In this document: piece by piece, positions 1 to 8,650 of the stretch
Position numbering within the stretch: the first letter of the stretch is position 1
Layout: the number at the start of each line of letters is the position of its first letter
Notes under the pieces: model-generated
What the model was told of the DNA's origin: nothing
Database searches by the model: none
Seen by the model: the letters and a program-made list of their open reading frames with translations, nothing else
From: SD8 sp035528475
GTDB lineage: Archaea > Halobacteriota > Methanomicrobia > Methanomicrobiales > Methanospirillaceae
Reading direction: 5' to 3'
Assembly (NCBI GenBank): GCA_035528475.1
Contig: DATKYO010000046.1
Span: 1 to 64,000 of the forward strand
Length of the DNA: 64,000 bases
Position numbers and translations under genes: made by a program

Positions 1-1005
1 ACTCCTGACGGGGTTGCACAGAGAGAACCGGTCAGGATCACGGTTATTGACTATGATGCTGCCAGTCTCCGCGAGATGGTGGTATCCGGCATAGAGGAGT
101 GCCTGCAATTTCGGGATACCGGGACGGTCACATGGATTCACATTGACGGGTTGGAAAATACAAAAGTAATTGAGGATGTAGGCCGGCACTTCGACATCCA
201 CTCCCTTATTCTCGAGGATATATTAAGTATTGATCAACGGCCGAAGATGGAGGATCTGGACCATTACCTCTATGTCAATCTGAAGATGATGCACACCAAG
301 GGGCAGAACGGGGATATCAGGATTGAACATATCAGCATGATTATCGGGCCCGATTACGTGATTTCATTTCAGGAAGAACCATCCGACGTATTTGACCCGG
401 TTCGCGACAGGATCAGGAAAAATGGCAAGATACGAAAATTCGGACCCGATTACCTGGCATATTCCCTGATTGACAATATAGTGGACAATTATTTCGTCGT
501 GATTGAGTACTTCGAAGATAAAATTGAGGATCTCGAAGAAGAATTGGTGACAAATGCCACCAGGGAATTACTGGTCAGGATAAACCGCCTGAAGAAGGAC
601 ATGATTTATCTGAGGAAATCCGTCTGGCCTCTCCGGGAAGTCGTAACCGGCCTGATGCGAACCGATTCCCCGCTGATACAGGAGTCGACATCCATTTACT
701 TGCGGGATGTATATGATCACACCATTCAGGTCATCGACACGCTGGAGACTTTCCGTGATATCATATCAGGAATGATCGATATCTATCTCTCAAGTATAAG
801 TTTCCGGATGAACGAGATCATGAAAGTGCTCACCCTGATTGCCACAATATTTATCCCGCTGACTTTTGTGGCAGGGATATATGGCATGAATTTCAGGTAT
901 ATGCCGGAACTGGAATGGGAATACGGGTATTATGTGGTATGGATCATAATGCTGGCCATTGTCGCAGCAATGCTTGCGTACTTCCGGAAAAAGAGTTGGA
1001 TCTGA
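1..1005 (+). CDS. corA: CorA-family magnesium/cobalt transporter, 5' end cut by window
   Basis: CorA proteins are pentameric channels that let Mg2+ (or Co2+) into the cell. The reading frame is open from base 1 with no stop, and the residues before the first ATG at 76 read like ordinary CorA N-terminal sequence, so the real start lies left of the window. The cytoplasmic helical region fills most of the protein. Two C-terminal membrane helices flank the signature GMN (about residues 270-272 counted from the ATG at 76), preceded by FVAGIY. The protein ends in a short basic tail, as is typical. The family is certain; the exact metal cannot be read from sequence. Confidence 0.93.
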   Translation, partial: TPDGVAQREPVRITVIDYDAASLREMVVSGIEECLQFRDTGTVTWIHIDGLENTKVIEDVGRHFDIHSLILEDILSIDQRPKMEDLDHYLYVNLKMMHTKGQNGDIRIEHISMIIGPDYVISFQEEPSDVFDPVRDRIRKNGKIRKFGPDYLAYSLIDNIVDNYFVVIEYFEDKIEDLEEELVTNATRELLVRINRLKKDMIYLRKSVWPLREVVTGLMRTDSPLIQESTSIYLRDVYDHTIQVIDTLETFRDIISGMIDIYLSSISFRMNEIMKVLTLIATIFIPLTFVAGIYGMNFRYMPELEWEYGYYVVWIIMLAIVAAMLAYFRKKSWI

Positions 1006-1096
1006 TTTGATTTTTACAATTTCCCCCTGAATAACCCTGGCACCAGGAGAATAGATAAATACATTTTACACGGAAAACCCAATACCTGAATATACG

Positions 1097-1780
1097 ATGG
1101 ATACCGGTATTCTTCTCATCCTTGCTGTGGCTCCGGCAATTTTCTGGCTCTGGTATTTTTACAGCCGCGATAAGTATGAACCCGAACCACTGTCCTGGAT
1201 TGCCACAATCTATGCCCTGGGCATTGCGGTGACCATCCCCGTGGCCTTCATCGAGGGACTTACCGGCCTTTTAGTGAGCGGTTTTCTGATTGCCGTTGTA
1301 GTAGCGCCGATAGTTGAAGAGTATGGCAAGTTTTTCGTGGTGAAAAACACCGTATACGGGACAAGGGAGTTCGATGAACCTGTGGATGGAATCGTCTATG
1401 CGGCCGCGGCCGGGCTGGGGTTTGCATCGCTGGAAAACGTCATCTATGTTTTTTCTTCCCTGGAAACCTCGTTTCTGTTTGCCGTTCAGACAGGTATCAT
1501 CCGGGCTCTTATCTCTGTTCCCGGGCATGTCCTTTTTTCTGCCATGTGGGGGTATGCACTGGGGCAGGCGCACTTCATGCCATGGTCATCCCGAAAAGGT
1601 ATTATCACCAGGGGATTGCTGATGGCAATGGTCTTCCACGGCCTCTTCAACCTCCTCCTTTTTACCAACCTGGGTTTTGCCGTCCTGATACTTCTCGTGG
1701 TTCCGCTTATGTGGTGGCTTATCACAAAAAGAATTCACAAGACTCTTGAACAGTCGCCATATAACCGATACAGAAAATAA
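1097..1780 (+). CDS. PrsW-family intramembrane metalloprotease
   Basis: This 227-residue polytopic membrane protein belongs to the PrsW family of glutamic-type or metal-dependent intramembrane proteases, known from Bacillus for cleaving the anti-sigma factor RsiW. The conserved EExxK motif is present as VEEYGKFFVV near residues 74-83. Conserved histidines follow in later helices (PGHVLFS and VFHGLFNLL). About seven hydrophobic segments are visible. It stands alone, with MFS gene convergent just 6 bases away. The substrate in archaea is unknown; membrane-protein quality control is a reasonable inference. Confidence 0.85.
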   Translation: MDTGILLILAVAPAIFWLWYFYSRDKYEPEPLSWIATIYALGIAVTIPVAFIEGLTGLLVSGFLIAVVVAPIVEEYGKFFVVKNTVYGTREFDEPVDGIVYAAAAGLGFASLENVIYVFSSLETSFLFAVQTGIIRALISVPGHVLFSAMWGYALGQAHFMPWSSRKGIITRGLLMAMVFHGLFNLLLFTNLGFAVLILLVVPLMWWLITKRIHKTLEQSPYNRYRK

Positions 1781-1786
1781 ACCGAT

Positions 1787-2962
1787 TTATCGGGATCTTT
1801 CCCGGTACATGCGCAATGCTTTCCAGGGATAGTCAACTCTGGCCATGAAAATTGTGGAAATAATTATCAGTACCGGTATTGTGGCCAGGGCGTGGGTGAG
1901 TGTATATGAATCAGCAATCATCCCGGATAACGCCACTCCGACGCCCCCGGCGCCCATCGCCACCCCCAGCATAATGCCTGAGGCAATACCTACATTCCTG
2001 GGCATCAGTTCATGCGACATTGCCACCGTGACCGCAAAACTGGACCATAAAAAGAATCCGAATGCCATGAGGCCAATCACCGAGAGTAATCCTTCAGAAA
2101 ATAGAAACACCATGAATGCGGGAACTGAGAGAATAAGCCCAATTAAAACGAATTCTTTTCTCCCGTAAGTATCTGAGAGGATCCCCCCGATCAGCTGCCC
2201 GATCACGCCTGCAAGGAGCATCATGGTCACCAGCATATTGGCAGTGAAGATGTCCAGCCCCCTCTGTATGAGTAGCGGAGGAAAGAACGCGATGCCCGAG
2301 AAGACCGCCCAGGCCCTGACCATAGATGCAGCAAAAAGGACTCTGATGGGCTTAAGTAATGAAAAAAGTCCGGGATAATCTGATTCGGATGGTTCAGGCG
2401 ATTTGGGCTGCTTCATGACCGGTATTACACGCCGGAGGATAACGGCCATGATCAGCGCAGGGAAGATCAGGAGGACCAGGCCCTGGAGCCCGAGGAAGAA
2501 TACAAGTCCTCCGGCCATGAGAGGGCCAAGGGCATATCCAATGTTTCCACCTACCACAAAAAAAGCGGTAACCCTTCCCCTGTTGGAATCGGCGGCCAGC
2601 CTGCTGATTTCGCTTAAGGCATTGGGATGGAAGCAGGCATGGCCGACTGCAGCCATTGCAGCGCACAGCAAAAGGAGGGGATAATTTCCTACGATGCCCA
2701 TCAGGGAAATAAATACAGCGGAGATGAGGATGCTTGTGGATACATGGAGCTGCTTTCCCTTTCTGTCAGAGAGCCACCCGAAGACGGGCTGGGTGAGGGA
2801 AGAGGTCATATTATACGATGTCACGAGAAGGCCGGCCATAAAGTAGTTATACCCGAATACACTGATGAGGAGCGGGAGGATGGCGGTGACAACAGGCATG
2901 TAGATGTCAGTTACCAGGTGAGCCAGAAATAGTGAGAAGACACTCCTGTATTGATCTCTCAA
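1787..2962 (-). CDS. MFS transporter, fosmidomycin-resistance (Fsr)-like
   Basis: This is a 391-residue twelve-helix major facilitator protein. The N-terminal helix carries the DIYMPVVTAILPLL pattern seen in the Fsr subfamily, and the loop between helices 2 and 3 holds the MFS motif A as GWLSDRKGKQ (about residues 62-71). Fsr proteins are proton-driven exporters of small polar compounds. The substrate here is unknown. Its start overlaps the end of the upstream methyltransferase gene by four bases, so the two are probably co-transcribed. Confidence 0.85.
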   Translation of the reverse strand: MRDQYRSVFSLFLAHLVTDIYMPVVTAILPLLISVFGYNYFMAGLLVTSYNMTSSLTQPVFGWLSDRKGKQLHVSTSILISAVFISLMGIVGNYPLLLLCAAMAAVGHACFHPNALSEISRLAADSNRGRVTAFFVVGGNIGYALGPLMAGGLVFFLGLQGLVLLIFPALIMAVILRRVIPVMKQPKSPEPSESDYPGLFSLLKPIRVLFAASMVRAWAVFSGIAFFPPLLIQRGLDIFTANMLVTMMLLAGVIGQLIGGILSDTYGRKEFVLIGLILSVPAFMVFLFSEGLLSVIGLMAFGFFLWSSFAVTVAMSHELMPRNVGIASGIMLGVAMGAGGVGVALSGMIADSYTLTHALATIPVLIIISTIFMARVDYPWKALRMYRERSR

Positions 2963-3576
2963 GACTGTATACGCCTCATAACAAGAACTTCCACGAGAAT
3001 CTCCCTTACCTCTTTTGTATGGAAGGAAAAAGTTCTTTTCAGGGGAAATGCCACGCCCACGACTTCTTTAATAGTGCCCCTGCCCCTGATGTATTCTTCC
3101 ACAAACTGCCGGCTCCCGCGATTGAATATACTGTAGACGACTTCACCGAGTTCAAGGGCGGCGTCGATGAAGGGACGGTCGGCATGGGCTGCCTGGGCCC
3201 CGAACGGGGGGTTCATAACCACTGTATTACATGACCCCAGTTGAGCCCTTACCTCCAGGTCCCTGATATCGCCTGTTATGAATTCCGGATCCACCCTGAA
3301 AGATTCAGCATTTTTTCTTGCAGTATCCACCGCATGTCTGTCGATATCCACGCCCTTGACGCTCGCAGCCCCCAGGAGGGATGCTCCGATTGAGAGAATG
3401 CCTGTGCCGCATCCCAGGTCCTGGACGCTCATGTCCTTAATGTCTCCCTGCATGAAGGCATGGTAGAGAAGCCTGGCTGCAAGAGGTGCCGGTGTGGCGT
3501 ACTGCTCCCGCCTGGCTGAAGGGTCTGCAAATCCCTCCACCTGCTGGAGGGCCATTTCAAGTTGCTTCAGCCGCAT
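2959..3576 (-). CDS. METTL5-like RNA N6-adenine methyltransferase
   Basis: This 205-residue SAM-dependent class I methyltransferase has motif I as QDLGCGTGILSIGA (about residues 52-65), an acidic strand end (VDID), and the catalytic NPPF motif in VMNPPFGAQ (about residues 119-127). NPPF marks amino-methylating enzymes. This architecture and length match the archaeal relatives of METTL5, which methylates an adenine in small-subunit rRNA. The gene lies between dph2 (4 bases upstream) and the MFS gene, and the next genes upstream also concern translation and nucleotides. The exact RNA target is inferred from family. Confidence 0.8.
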   Translation of the reverse strand: MRLKQLEMALQQVEGFADPSARREQYATPAPLAARLLYHAFMQGDIKDMSVQDLGCGTGILSIGASLLGAASVKGVDIDRHAVDTARKNAESFRVDPEFITGDIRDLEVRAQLGSCNTVVMNPPFGAQAAHADRPFIDAALELGEVVYSIFNRGSRQFVEEYIRGRGTIKEVVGVAFPLKRTFSFHTKEVREILVEVLVMRRIQS

Positions 3577-3579
3577 ATT

Positions 3580-4521
3580 CTATTCTATCTCGTCGATTCG
3601 GTAATCTTCCCATGATCGAACGCCACATACAATTTCATACTCCCACGGGGTGATGACCGGGACGGGAAATCGTATCTGGTCATCATATGCCAGTCTGGGG
3701 CAGGCGGTATTCACGTAGCAGGGAAACCCGAGATTCAGAAGCTCGTCCGGCGTCACTTCCTCCATCACCACGATAAATGCGCGGGGAGAGAGATCTTTTA
3801 GTTTCCTGGCAAGCAGATACCGATTCTGCCCCCGTTTCAGGCTCACGATAATCCCGTAATTTCCTGCCTCCCTGGCTTTCTCGATCAGGGCATGACGCCT
3901 GCGGAGGAACCGGCCGGCATCAACCTCAACAGCAGCTCCCGTATACGGGTCGAGGGCGACTACCCTTGCACCGGTAGCCAGCTGCACACCCAGAGGGTGG
4001 AAAACACCTGTACCTACAAAGAGAATCTCGGATATGCCGGGTATCCGGGCAGCGGCAAATGAACATCCCAGCACCTGTCCAGGATATTTCACCCTGTCCC
4101 CTCCTTCCTCGAAAAGGGTCTCAATACCCCTGGACTCAAGATAATCCTGAATTATCTTCACCATGTGAACGTGCTGTACAGTGGTAACAACACCGATTTT
4201 TCTGGCCGTGATCAAAGGAATTGCATTTTCCAGTATTGAAGGATCGAAGTCCATGAAATGCGGTTCAAAAATGATGTTGGGGTGAGACTCGATCTCGGAA
4301 TGCCCGAACTGGACCAGAACATCTGCGTAATCGAGCAGTCGAACAGCAGGATCACAGGCCCCGTAGCAGGGATCACCGCTTATTATCACCTCAAACCCTG
4401 CGTCTCTTAGAGCAGAGGCAACAGGAATGGACTCCCTCTTGAGTCCGGCCGGGAATTGCAGGGCCACAACCCCTGCATTACGATCCTCCAGTTTTTTAAT
4501 AAGTTCAGAAATATCTGTCAA
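3580..4521 (-). CDS. dph2: Diphthamide biosynthesis protein Dph2
   Basis: Archaeal Dph2 is an unusual radical-SAM enzyme that transfers a 3-amino-3-carboxypropyl group from SAM to the histidine of elongation factor 2, the first step of diphthamide formation. The 313-residue length is a little below the usual 330-340. The three cysteines that bind the 4Fe-4S cluster appear at C56 (in DPCYGACDP), C153 (VLGCSFAAAR) and C274 (NTACPRLAYD), with the spacing expected for the three-domain fold. The gene overlaps the upstream hpt gene by 17 bases, indicating translational coupling. Confidence 0.93.
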   Translation of the reverse strand: MTDISELIKKLEDRNAGVVALQFPAGLKRESIPVASALRDAGFEVIISGDPCYGACDPAVRLLDYADVLVQFGHSEIESHPNIIFEPHFMDFDPSILENAIPLITARKIGVVTTVQHVHMVKIIQDYLESRGIETLFEEGGDRVKYPGQVLGCSFAAARIPGISEILFVGTGVFHPLGVQLATGARVVALDPYTGAAVEVDAGRFLRRRHALIEKAREAGNYGIIVSLKRGQNRYLLARKLKDLSPRAFIVVMEEVTPDELLNLGFPCYVNTACPRLAYDDQIRFPVPVITPWEYEIVCGVRSWEDYRIDEIE

Positions 4522-5062
4522 TTATCTGCACCCTGTCTGTGACATCGATGGTGACAAGGGCCTTGTACGGACGCCCGATATCTGCATTGCCCCTCCTGAT
4601 TGCAAAACATATATCTGCTACCTCAGCACCGGCTATTTCCAGTGCCTTTAACAGGGCCCGGGTGGTTCCACCGGTGCTCACTACATCATCGACGATTACT
4701 ACCCGATCCCCCGGATGTATCCCGTTCAGGTAGAGCTGGCCCTTGGAATACCCCGTGGTCTGGTGAATGGCGATTTCACCCGGGAGCTTATACTCTCTTT
4801 TCCTGACTATATTCATCGGAATATCGGTAAGGGTGGAAATGACCGAACCAATGTGGATCCCCATAGCCTCAGCTACCAGGATGCGGTTCACTCCATTAAG
4901 GTCGAGCACTTTCACCATGGCTGTGGCTACTTCCCGCAATAGAGCAGGCTGGATCTCGGGCACCCCGTCTGTTATGGGGTGAATAAAATAATGATATTCG
5001 CCTCTCTTCACAATTGGACAAGATTCGAGGGATTCAATCAATTTTTCAAGCATATTTCTCAC
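4505..5062 (-). CDS. hpt: Hypoxanthine/guanine phosphoribosyltransferase
   Basis: This cytosolic purine-salvage enzyme joins hypoxanthine or guanine with PRPP. The 185-residue protein has the PRPP-binding motif as VVIVDDVVSTGGTT (about residues 122-135). Length and overall sequence resemble the archaeal HGPRTase group, which is built like adenine phosphoribosyltransferase. The start overlaps the mfnA 3' end by 17 bases and its own 3' end overlaps dph2, so mfnA, hpt, dph2, the methyltransferase and the MFS gene form one tight minus-strand run. Base specificity (hypoxanthine/guanine rather than adenine) is inferred from family. Confidence 0.85.
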   Translation of the reverse strand: MRNMLEKLIESLESCPIVKRGEYHYFIHPITDGVPEIQPALLREVATAMVKVLDLNGVNRILVAEAMGIHIGSVISTLTDIPMNIVRKREYKLPGEIAIHQTTGYSKGQLYLNGIHPGDRVVIVDDVVSTGGTTRALLKALEIAGAEVADICFAIRRGNADIGRPYKALVTIDVTDRVQIIDRYF

Positions 5063-6143
5063 TTATTTCCTGTAGAAATGATTCCACTGTTCCGGCATGG
5101 GTATGCGGCATACAGACGATTCGGAGATGGCCCTGCCGTGTCCATGATACCTGCCACGGTCCGGGTATCTCACGTGGAAGAAATGTTGCCACATTGACAT
5201 CGGGAGTCACCACCCTTGTAAAACCGAATGACTCCAGGCCGTCAATTAACCTGTATGTATTCTTCATGCACCCCTGTACAATCGCCTTCATACCGTTTCT
5301 TCCCAGGTAATCCAGTACTGCCAGTGCCCCCACTACCGGTGCACCGGGCCTTGTTCCGCTCAAGGTGAATTCCTGTTTGACGGAAAGGTAAGGGGTGTCT
5401 ATTGAGAGGGAGCATATGGAACCTGGGTCCCTGACCAGCAGGCAGCCTGCCGGGATGGTACTCATTCCCATTTTATGCGGGTCAACGGCCAGGCTGGACA
5501 CCCCTGGCAGAGAAAAATCAAAGGGGACAGGATTATCCAGAAACGGCAGGACCATGCCCCCGAATGCTGCATCGACATGGAGAAAAATTCCTTTGTCTAT
5601 TGCAATATCGGAGAGTGCGCAAATAGGGTCCACCATCCCGTATTCGGTAGTGCCGGCGATGCCCACCAGGCTGCATGTCTGGTCATCGATAACTTCTTTG
5701 GCTTTTTCAACATCCATCCGGTAATTTTCATCCAGCGGGACAGATCTCATCTCCAGGCATAGAATATCACAGGCCTTTTTGAAAGAAAAATGAGCCGATT
5801 CAGGCAGGACAACATTTGGGCGTTGTTTATTTGCCAGCGTCTTCGCCATCCTTAAAGCCTGGATATTTGACTCTGTCCCACCTGATGTGGCATACCCGCA
5901 GGCATCCGGAAGAGAGAAAAGATTCCCGAGCCTTTGCACCAGAAGCTGTTCAAGTGACGAGGTTCCATGGAAAAGACCCGGATCTCCCAGGTTAGTCTCC
6001 ATAAACATCACGTGTGCCCTGACCGCCACGGGGTGCGGTTTTGTGCACATGGAGGAGAGAATGTACTTGTAGTTCAAATCCTCTTTTTTCTTTGAGGAGA
6101 GAAATTGAAAAAGCGCATCCTCTGATATTCCCTGTTCTTTCAT
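5046..6143 (-). CDS. mfnA: L-tyrosine/L-aspartate decarboxylase MfnA
   Basis: MfnA is a PLP enzyme that decarboxylates tyrosine to tyramine for methanofuran, the one-carbon carrier of methanogenesis; in other archaea the same family makes beta-alanine for CoA. The group II decarboxylase fold is clear. The PLP-binding aspartate and alanine are in HVDAAFGG, and the Schiff-base lysine is in SLAVDPHKMG. The ATG at 6143 is preferred over a TTG five codons upstream because the family usually begins about there. It heads a co-directional run with hpt and dph2. The tyrosine role is preferred because the organism is a methanogen. Confidence 0.9.
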   Translation of the reverse strand: MKEQGISEDALFQFLSSKKKEDLNYKYILSSMCTKPHPVAVRAHVMFMETNLGDPGLFHGTSSLEQLLVQRLGNLFSLPDACGYATSGGTESNIQALRMAKTLANKQRPNVVLPESAHFSFKKACDILCLEMRSVPLDENYRMDVEKAKEVIDDQTCSLVGIAGTTEYGMVDPICALSDIAIDKGIFLHVDAAFGGMVLPFLDNPVPFDFSLPGVSSLAVDPHKMGMSTIPAGCLLVRDPGSICSLSIDTPYLSVKQEFTLSGTRPGAPVVGALAVLDYLGRNGMKAIVQGCMKNTYRLIDGLESFGFTRVVTPDVNVATFLPREIPGPWQVSWTRQGHLRIVCMPHTHAGTVESFLQEISEKYA

Positions 6144-6229
6144 ATCAGTATCCCGCAATGAAGTAGTATGAAAAGTCTGTTATTCATATCCGATTCAAAA
6201 TAAGGGTTTTTTTCATCCTATTACCTGGT

Positions 6230-8500
6230 TCAGGTTTTCCTGGCAGCCTCAAGGATGATGCTCCGTTCAGTGCGGGCCACAGTCTCCCGGATCTTGGCTA
6301 TGGCATCAATATTTGCCGAGACACTGGAAATGCCATGTTCGACAAGCCATTTGACCATTGGAGGCTCGGATCCGGCCTGTCCGCATATGGAGCATTCAAC
6401 TCCATAGTCACGGCATACCTGTATGGCCGAATCAATCAGCGCCAGCACTGCAGGATGTTTAGGCTGGTACATAGAAGCGACATTCTCATTATTACGGTCA
6501 ATTGCCAGTGTGTACTGGATGAGATCATTTGTCCCAAATGATGCAAAATTGATGCCGGCCTCTATAAAGTCCTCGATCATGATGGCGCTGCTCGGGATCT
6601 CGATCATGATTCCCAGAGTTGCCTTTTCCACGTCCACTCCATATTCCGCCATCATCTCTCTGGCCCGAATAAACTCGGAAGGATGCGAGACCATGGGGAA
6701 CATAATCCCCAGGTTGTCGTATCCCTGCTCCCAGAGGCGTTTGAATGCCTCAACCTGCAGCCTGAACTGTTCAGGGGACTGAAGGTCCCTGCGTATCCCT
6801 CTCCAGCCAAGCATGGGATTGGGTTCGTCGGGTTCATTCTCCCCGCCCTTCATATTCCGGAACTCATCGGTTGGGGCATCCAGTGTCCTTACCCAGACCG
6901 GTTTGCCATAGAATGCATCGAGCACGATTTTTATCCCGTTAAAGAGTTCCTGCACGAACTCCTCTTCCTTCCCGTTGGTAATGAACCATCCCGGCGTGCG
7001 TCCCAGCCCGAGGATGAGGTGTTCGATGCGTAGCAGACCCACGCCGTCGGCTCCCGTTGCAGCCGCCCGTTGAGCTGCTTCAGGTATGGAGACATTCACC
7101 TTCACACTGGTGGCGGTAATCAACCCCGTCCCTGCCGTAGCGGCCGGTTGCATTGCTTGAGGCTGTAGCGTTGCTGTCTCCATTACACCTTCATACACCT
7201 GGCCTTTTTCCCCGTCAACGGTGATTACCTGGCCGGGCTGTAAGAAAGACGTGGCTTTTTTGGTTCCGACCACTGCAGGCGTGCCCAGTTCCCTGCTGAC
7301 AATGGCGGCGTGGCAGGTCAATCCGCCTTCATCTGTGACAATGGCTGCAACCTTACGCATGGCCGGTACCATATCCGGGTTGGTCATTTTTGTAACCAGG
7401 ATATCTCCTTCCTTTACCTTCCCGGCATCCTTCATGTCTCTTACAAGGACAACTTTGCCCGAGGCAACCCCCGGGGATGCACCCTGGCCCTGTAAAATTA
7501 TTTTTCCGGACCATGATCCTGACTGGGCCTTGGCCGCTCCCGCTCCGATTGTGGTGATGGGCCTTGACTGGAGAATATAGATTGTTTTCCCCATAATGCC
7601 CCATTCTACATCCTGCGGAACGCCGTAATGCGTCTCCGCAATCTTTCCGAACTTGGCCAGGCGGCTGACCTCGGCATCCGTGAGTACAGGGGCATCCTGC
7701 CGGTCTTTGGGGATATTCACTATCTTGGTGCCATGATCCCCGTCAGAGATGATTTCAATCTTCTTATTGGCGATCAGGCGGTCGATAATTTTCTCCGAAT
7801 GCTGATCAAAGACATATTTGTCCGGGGAAACGGATCCTGATACTACTGACTCGCCAAGCCCCCAGGATCCCTCAATGATACTCAATTCTTCTCCGGTGAC
7901 GGGGTGGGAGGTGAACATGACCCCGGCCTTCTCGGAATTCACGAGTTCCTGGACCACCACAGCGATATTCACACTCCGGTCATCAAATCCCTGTTTTGCA
8001 CGGTAATATAAGGCGCGGCCGCCATATAACGAGGCCCAGCATTTCTGAACCGCTTCCATGAGATTGTCGTTTCCCTTGATGTTTAAGTAAGTCTCCTGCT
8101 GTCCTGCGAAACTGGCATCAGGAAGGTCCTCTGCCGTTGCGCTGGATCGAACTGCAACAACCAGACCGGACGCATCTATCTTTTTATATGCCTTCAGTAT
8201 ACTGGCTTTAATGTCATCGGGAATTTTTACGTTCATGATGGCATCTTTTGCATTTTTCGAGGCCTTTTCAAGATCATCACTGTCATCAACGTTGAGATGC
8301 TCCAGTTCGTCAAAGATAGTTTCTTCCAGCCCCGTTTCCACTAAAAAATTGCGAAATGCATAACTGGTGACTACGAATGCTTTCGGGACTGGGAGTCCTA
8401 TTGCCGACATCTCCCCAAGAGATGCCCCTTTTCCTCCCACAGCGGCGATATCTTCTTTCCGTATTTCCTCAAGCCAAAGAATATCCGGCATTTGTTTCAT
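6230..8500 (-). CDS. ppsA: Phosphoenolpyruvate synthase
   Basis: This enzyme converts pyruvate, ATP and water to PEP, AMP and phosphate, the entry into gluconeogenesis in autotrophic methanogens. The 756-residue protein has the N-terminal nucleotide-binding domain (GGKGASLGE at 22-30, AVRSSATAEDLPDASFAGQQ at 116-135). The swivelling domain carries the phospho-accepting H397 in GGLTCHAAIVSRELGTPAVVG. The C-terminal PEP/pyruvate barrel ends with the conserved SICGQAGS. No break is seen. The gene stands alone, divergent from serA. Confidence 0.96.
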   Translation of the reverse strand: MKQMPDILWLEEIRKEDIAAVGGKGASLGEMSAIGLPVPKAFVVTSYAFRNFLVETGLEETIFDELEHLNVDDSDDLEKASKNAKDAIMNVKIPDDIKASILKAYKKIDASGLVVAVRSSATAEDLPDASFAGQQETYLNIKGNDNLMEAVQKCWASLYGGRALYYRAKQGFDDRSVNIAVVVQELVNSEKAGVMFTSHPVTGEELSIIEGSWGLGESVVSGSVSPDKYVFDQHSEKIIDRLIANKKIEIISDGDHGTKIVNIPKDRQDAPVLTDAEVSRLAKFGKIAETHYGVPQDVEWGIMGKTIYILQSRPITTIGAGAAKAQSGSWSGKIILQGQGASPGVASGKVVLVRDMKDAGKVKEGDILVTKMTNPDMVPAMRKVAAIVTDEGGLTCHAAIVSRELGTPAVVGTKKATSFLQPGQVITVDGEKGQVYEGVMETATLQPQAMQPAATAGTGLITATSVKVNVSIPEAAQRAAATGADGVGLLRIEHLILGLGRTPGWFITNGKEEEFVQELFNGIKIVLDAFYGKPVWVRTLDAPTDEFRNMKGGENEPDEPNPMLGWRGIRRDLQSPEQFRLQVEAFKRLWEQGYDNLGIMFPMVSHPSEFIRAREMMAEYGVDVEKATLGIMIEIPSSAIMIEDFIEAGINFASFGTNDLIQYTLAIDRNNENVASMYQPKHPAVLALIDSAIQVCRDYGVECSICGQAGSEPPMVKWLVEHGISSVSANIDAIAKIRETVARTERSIILEAARKT

Positions 8501-8650
8501 GCACGCACCACTTATATCTCACTCTTTATGAACTTAATAAATTATCATCAACAGCATCAGGGAAATCTTGGCCACCAGAAGTATCTGACCCGTATAATGA
8601 TGGAAGAAAACCATCAATAGGTATGCTGCAGAGTATATGTGGGTTTTACT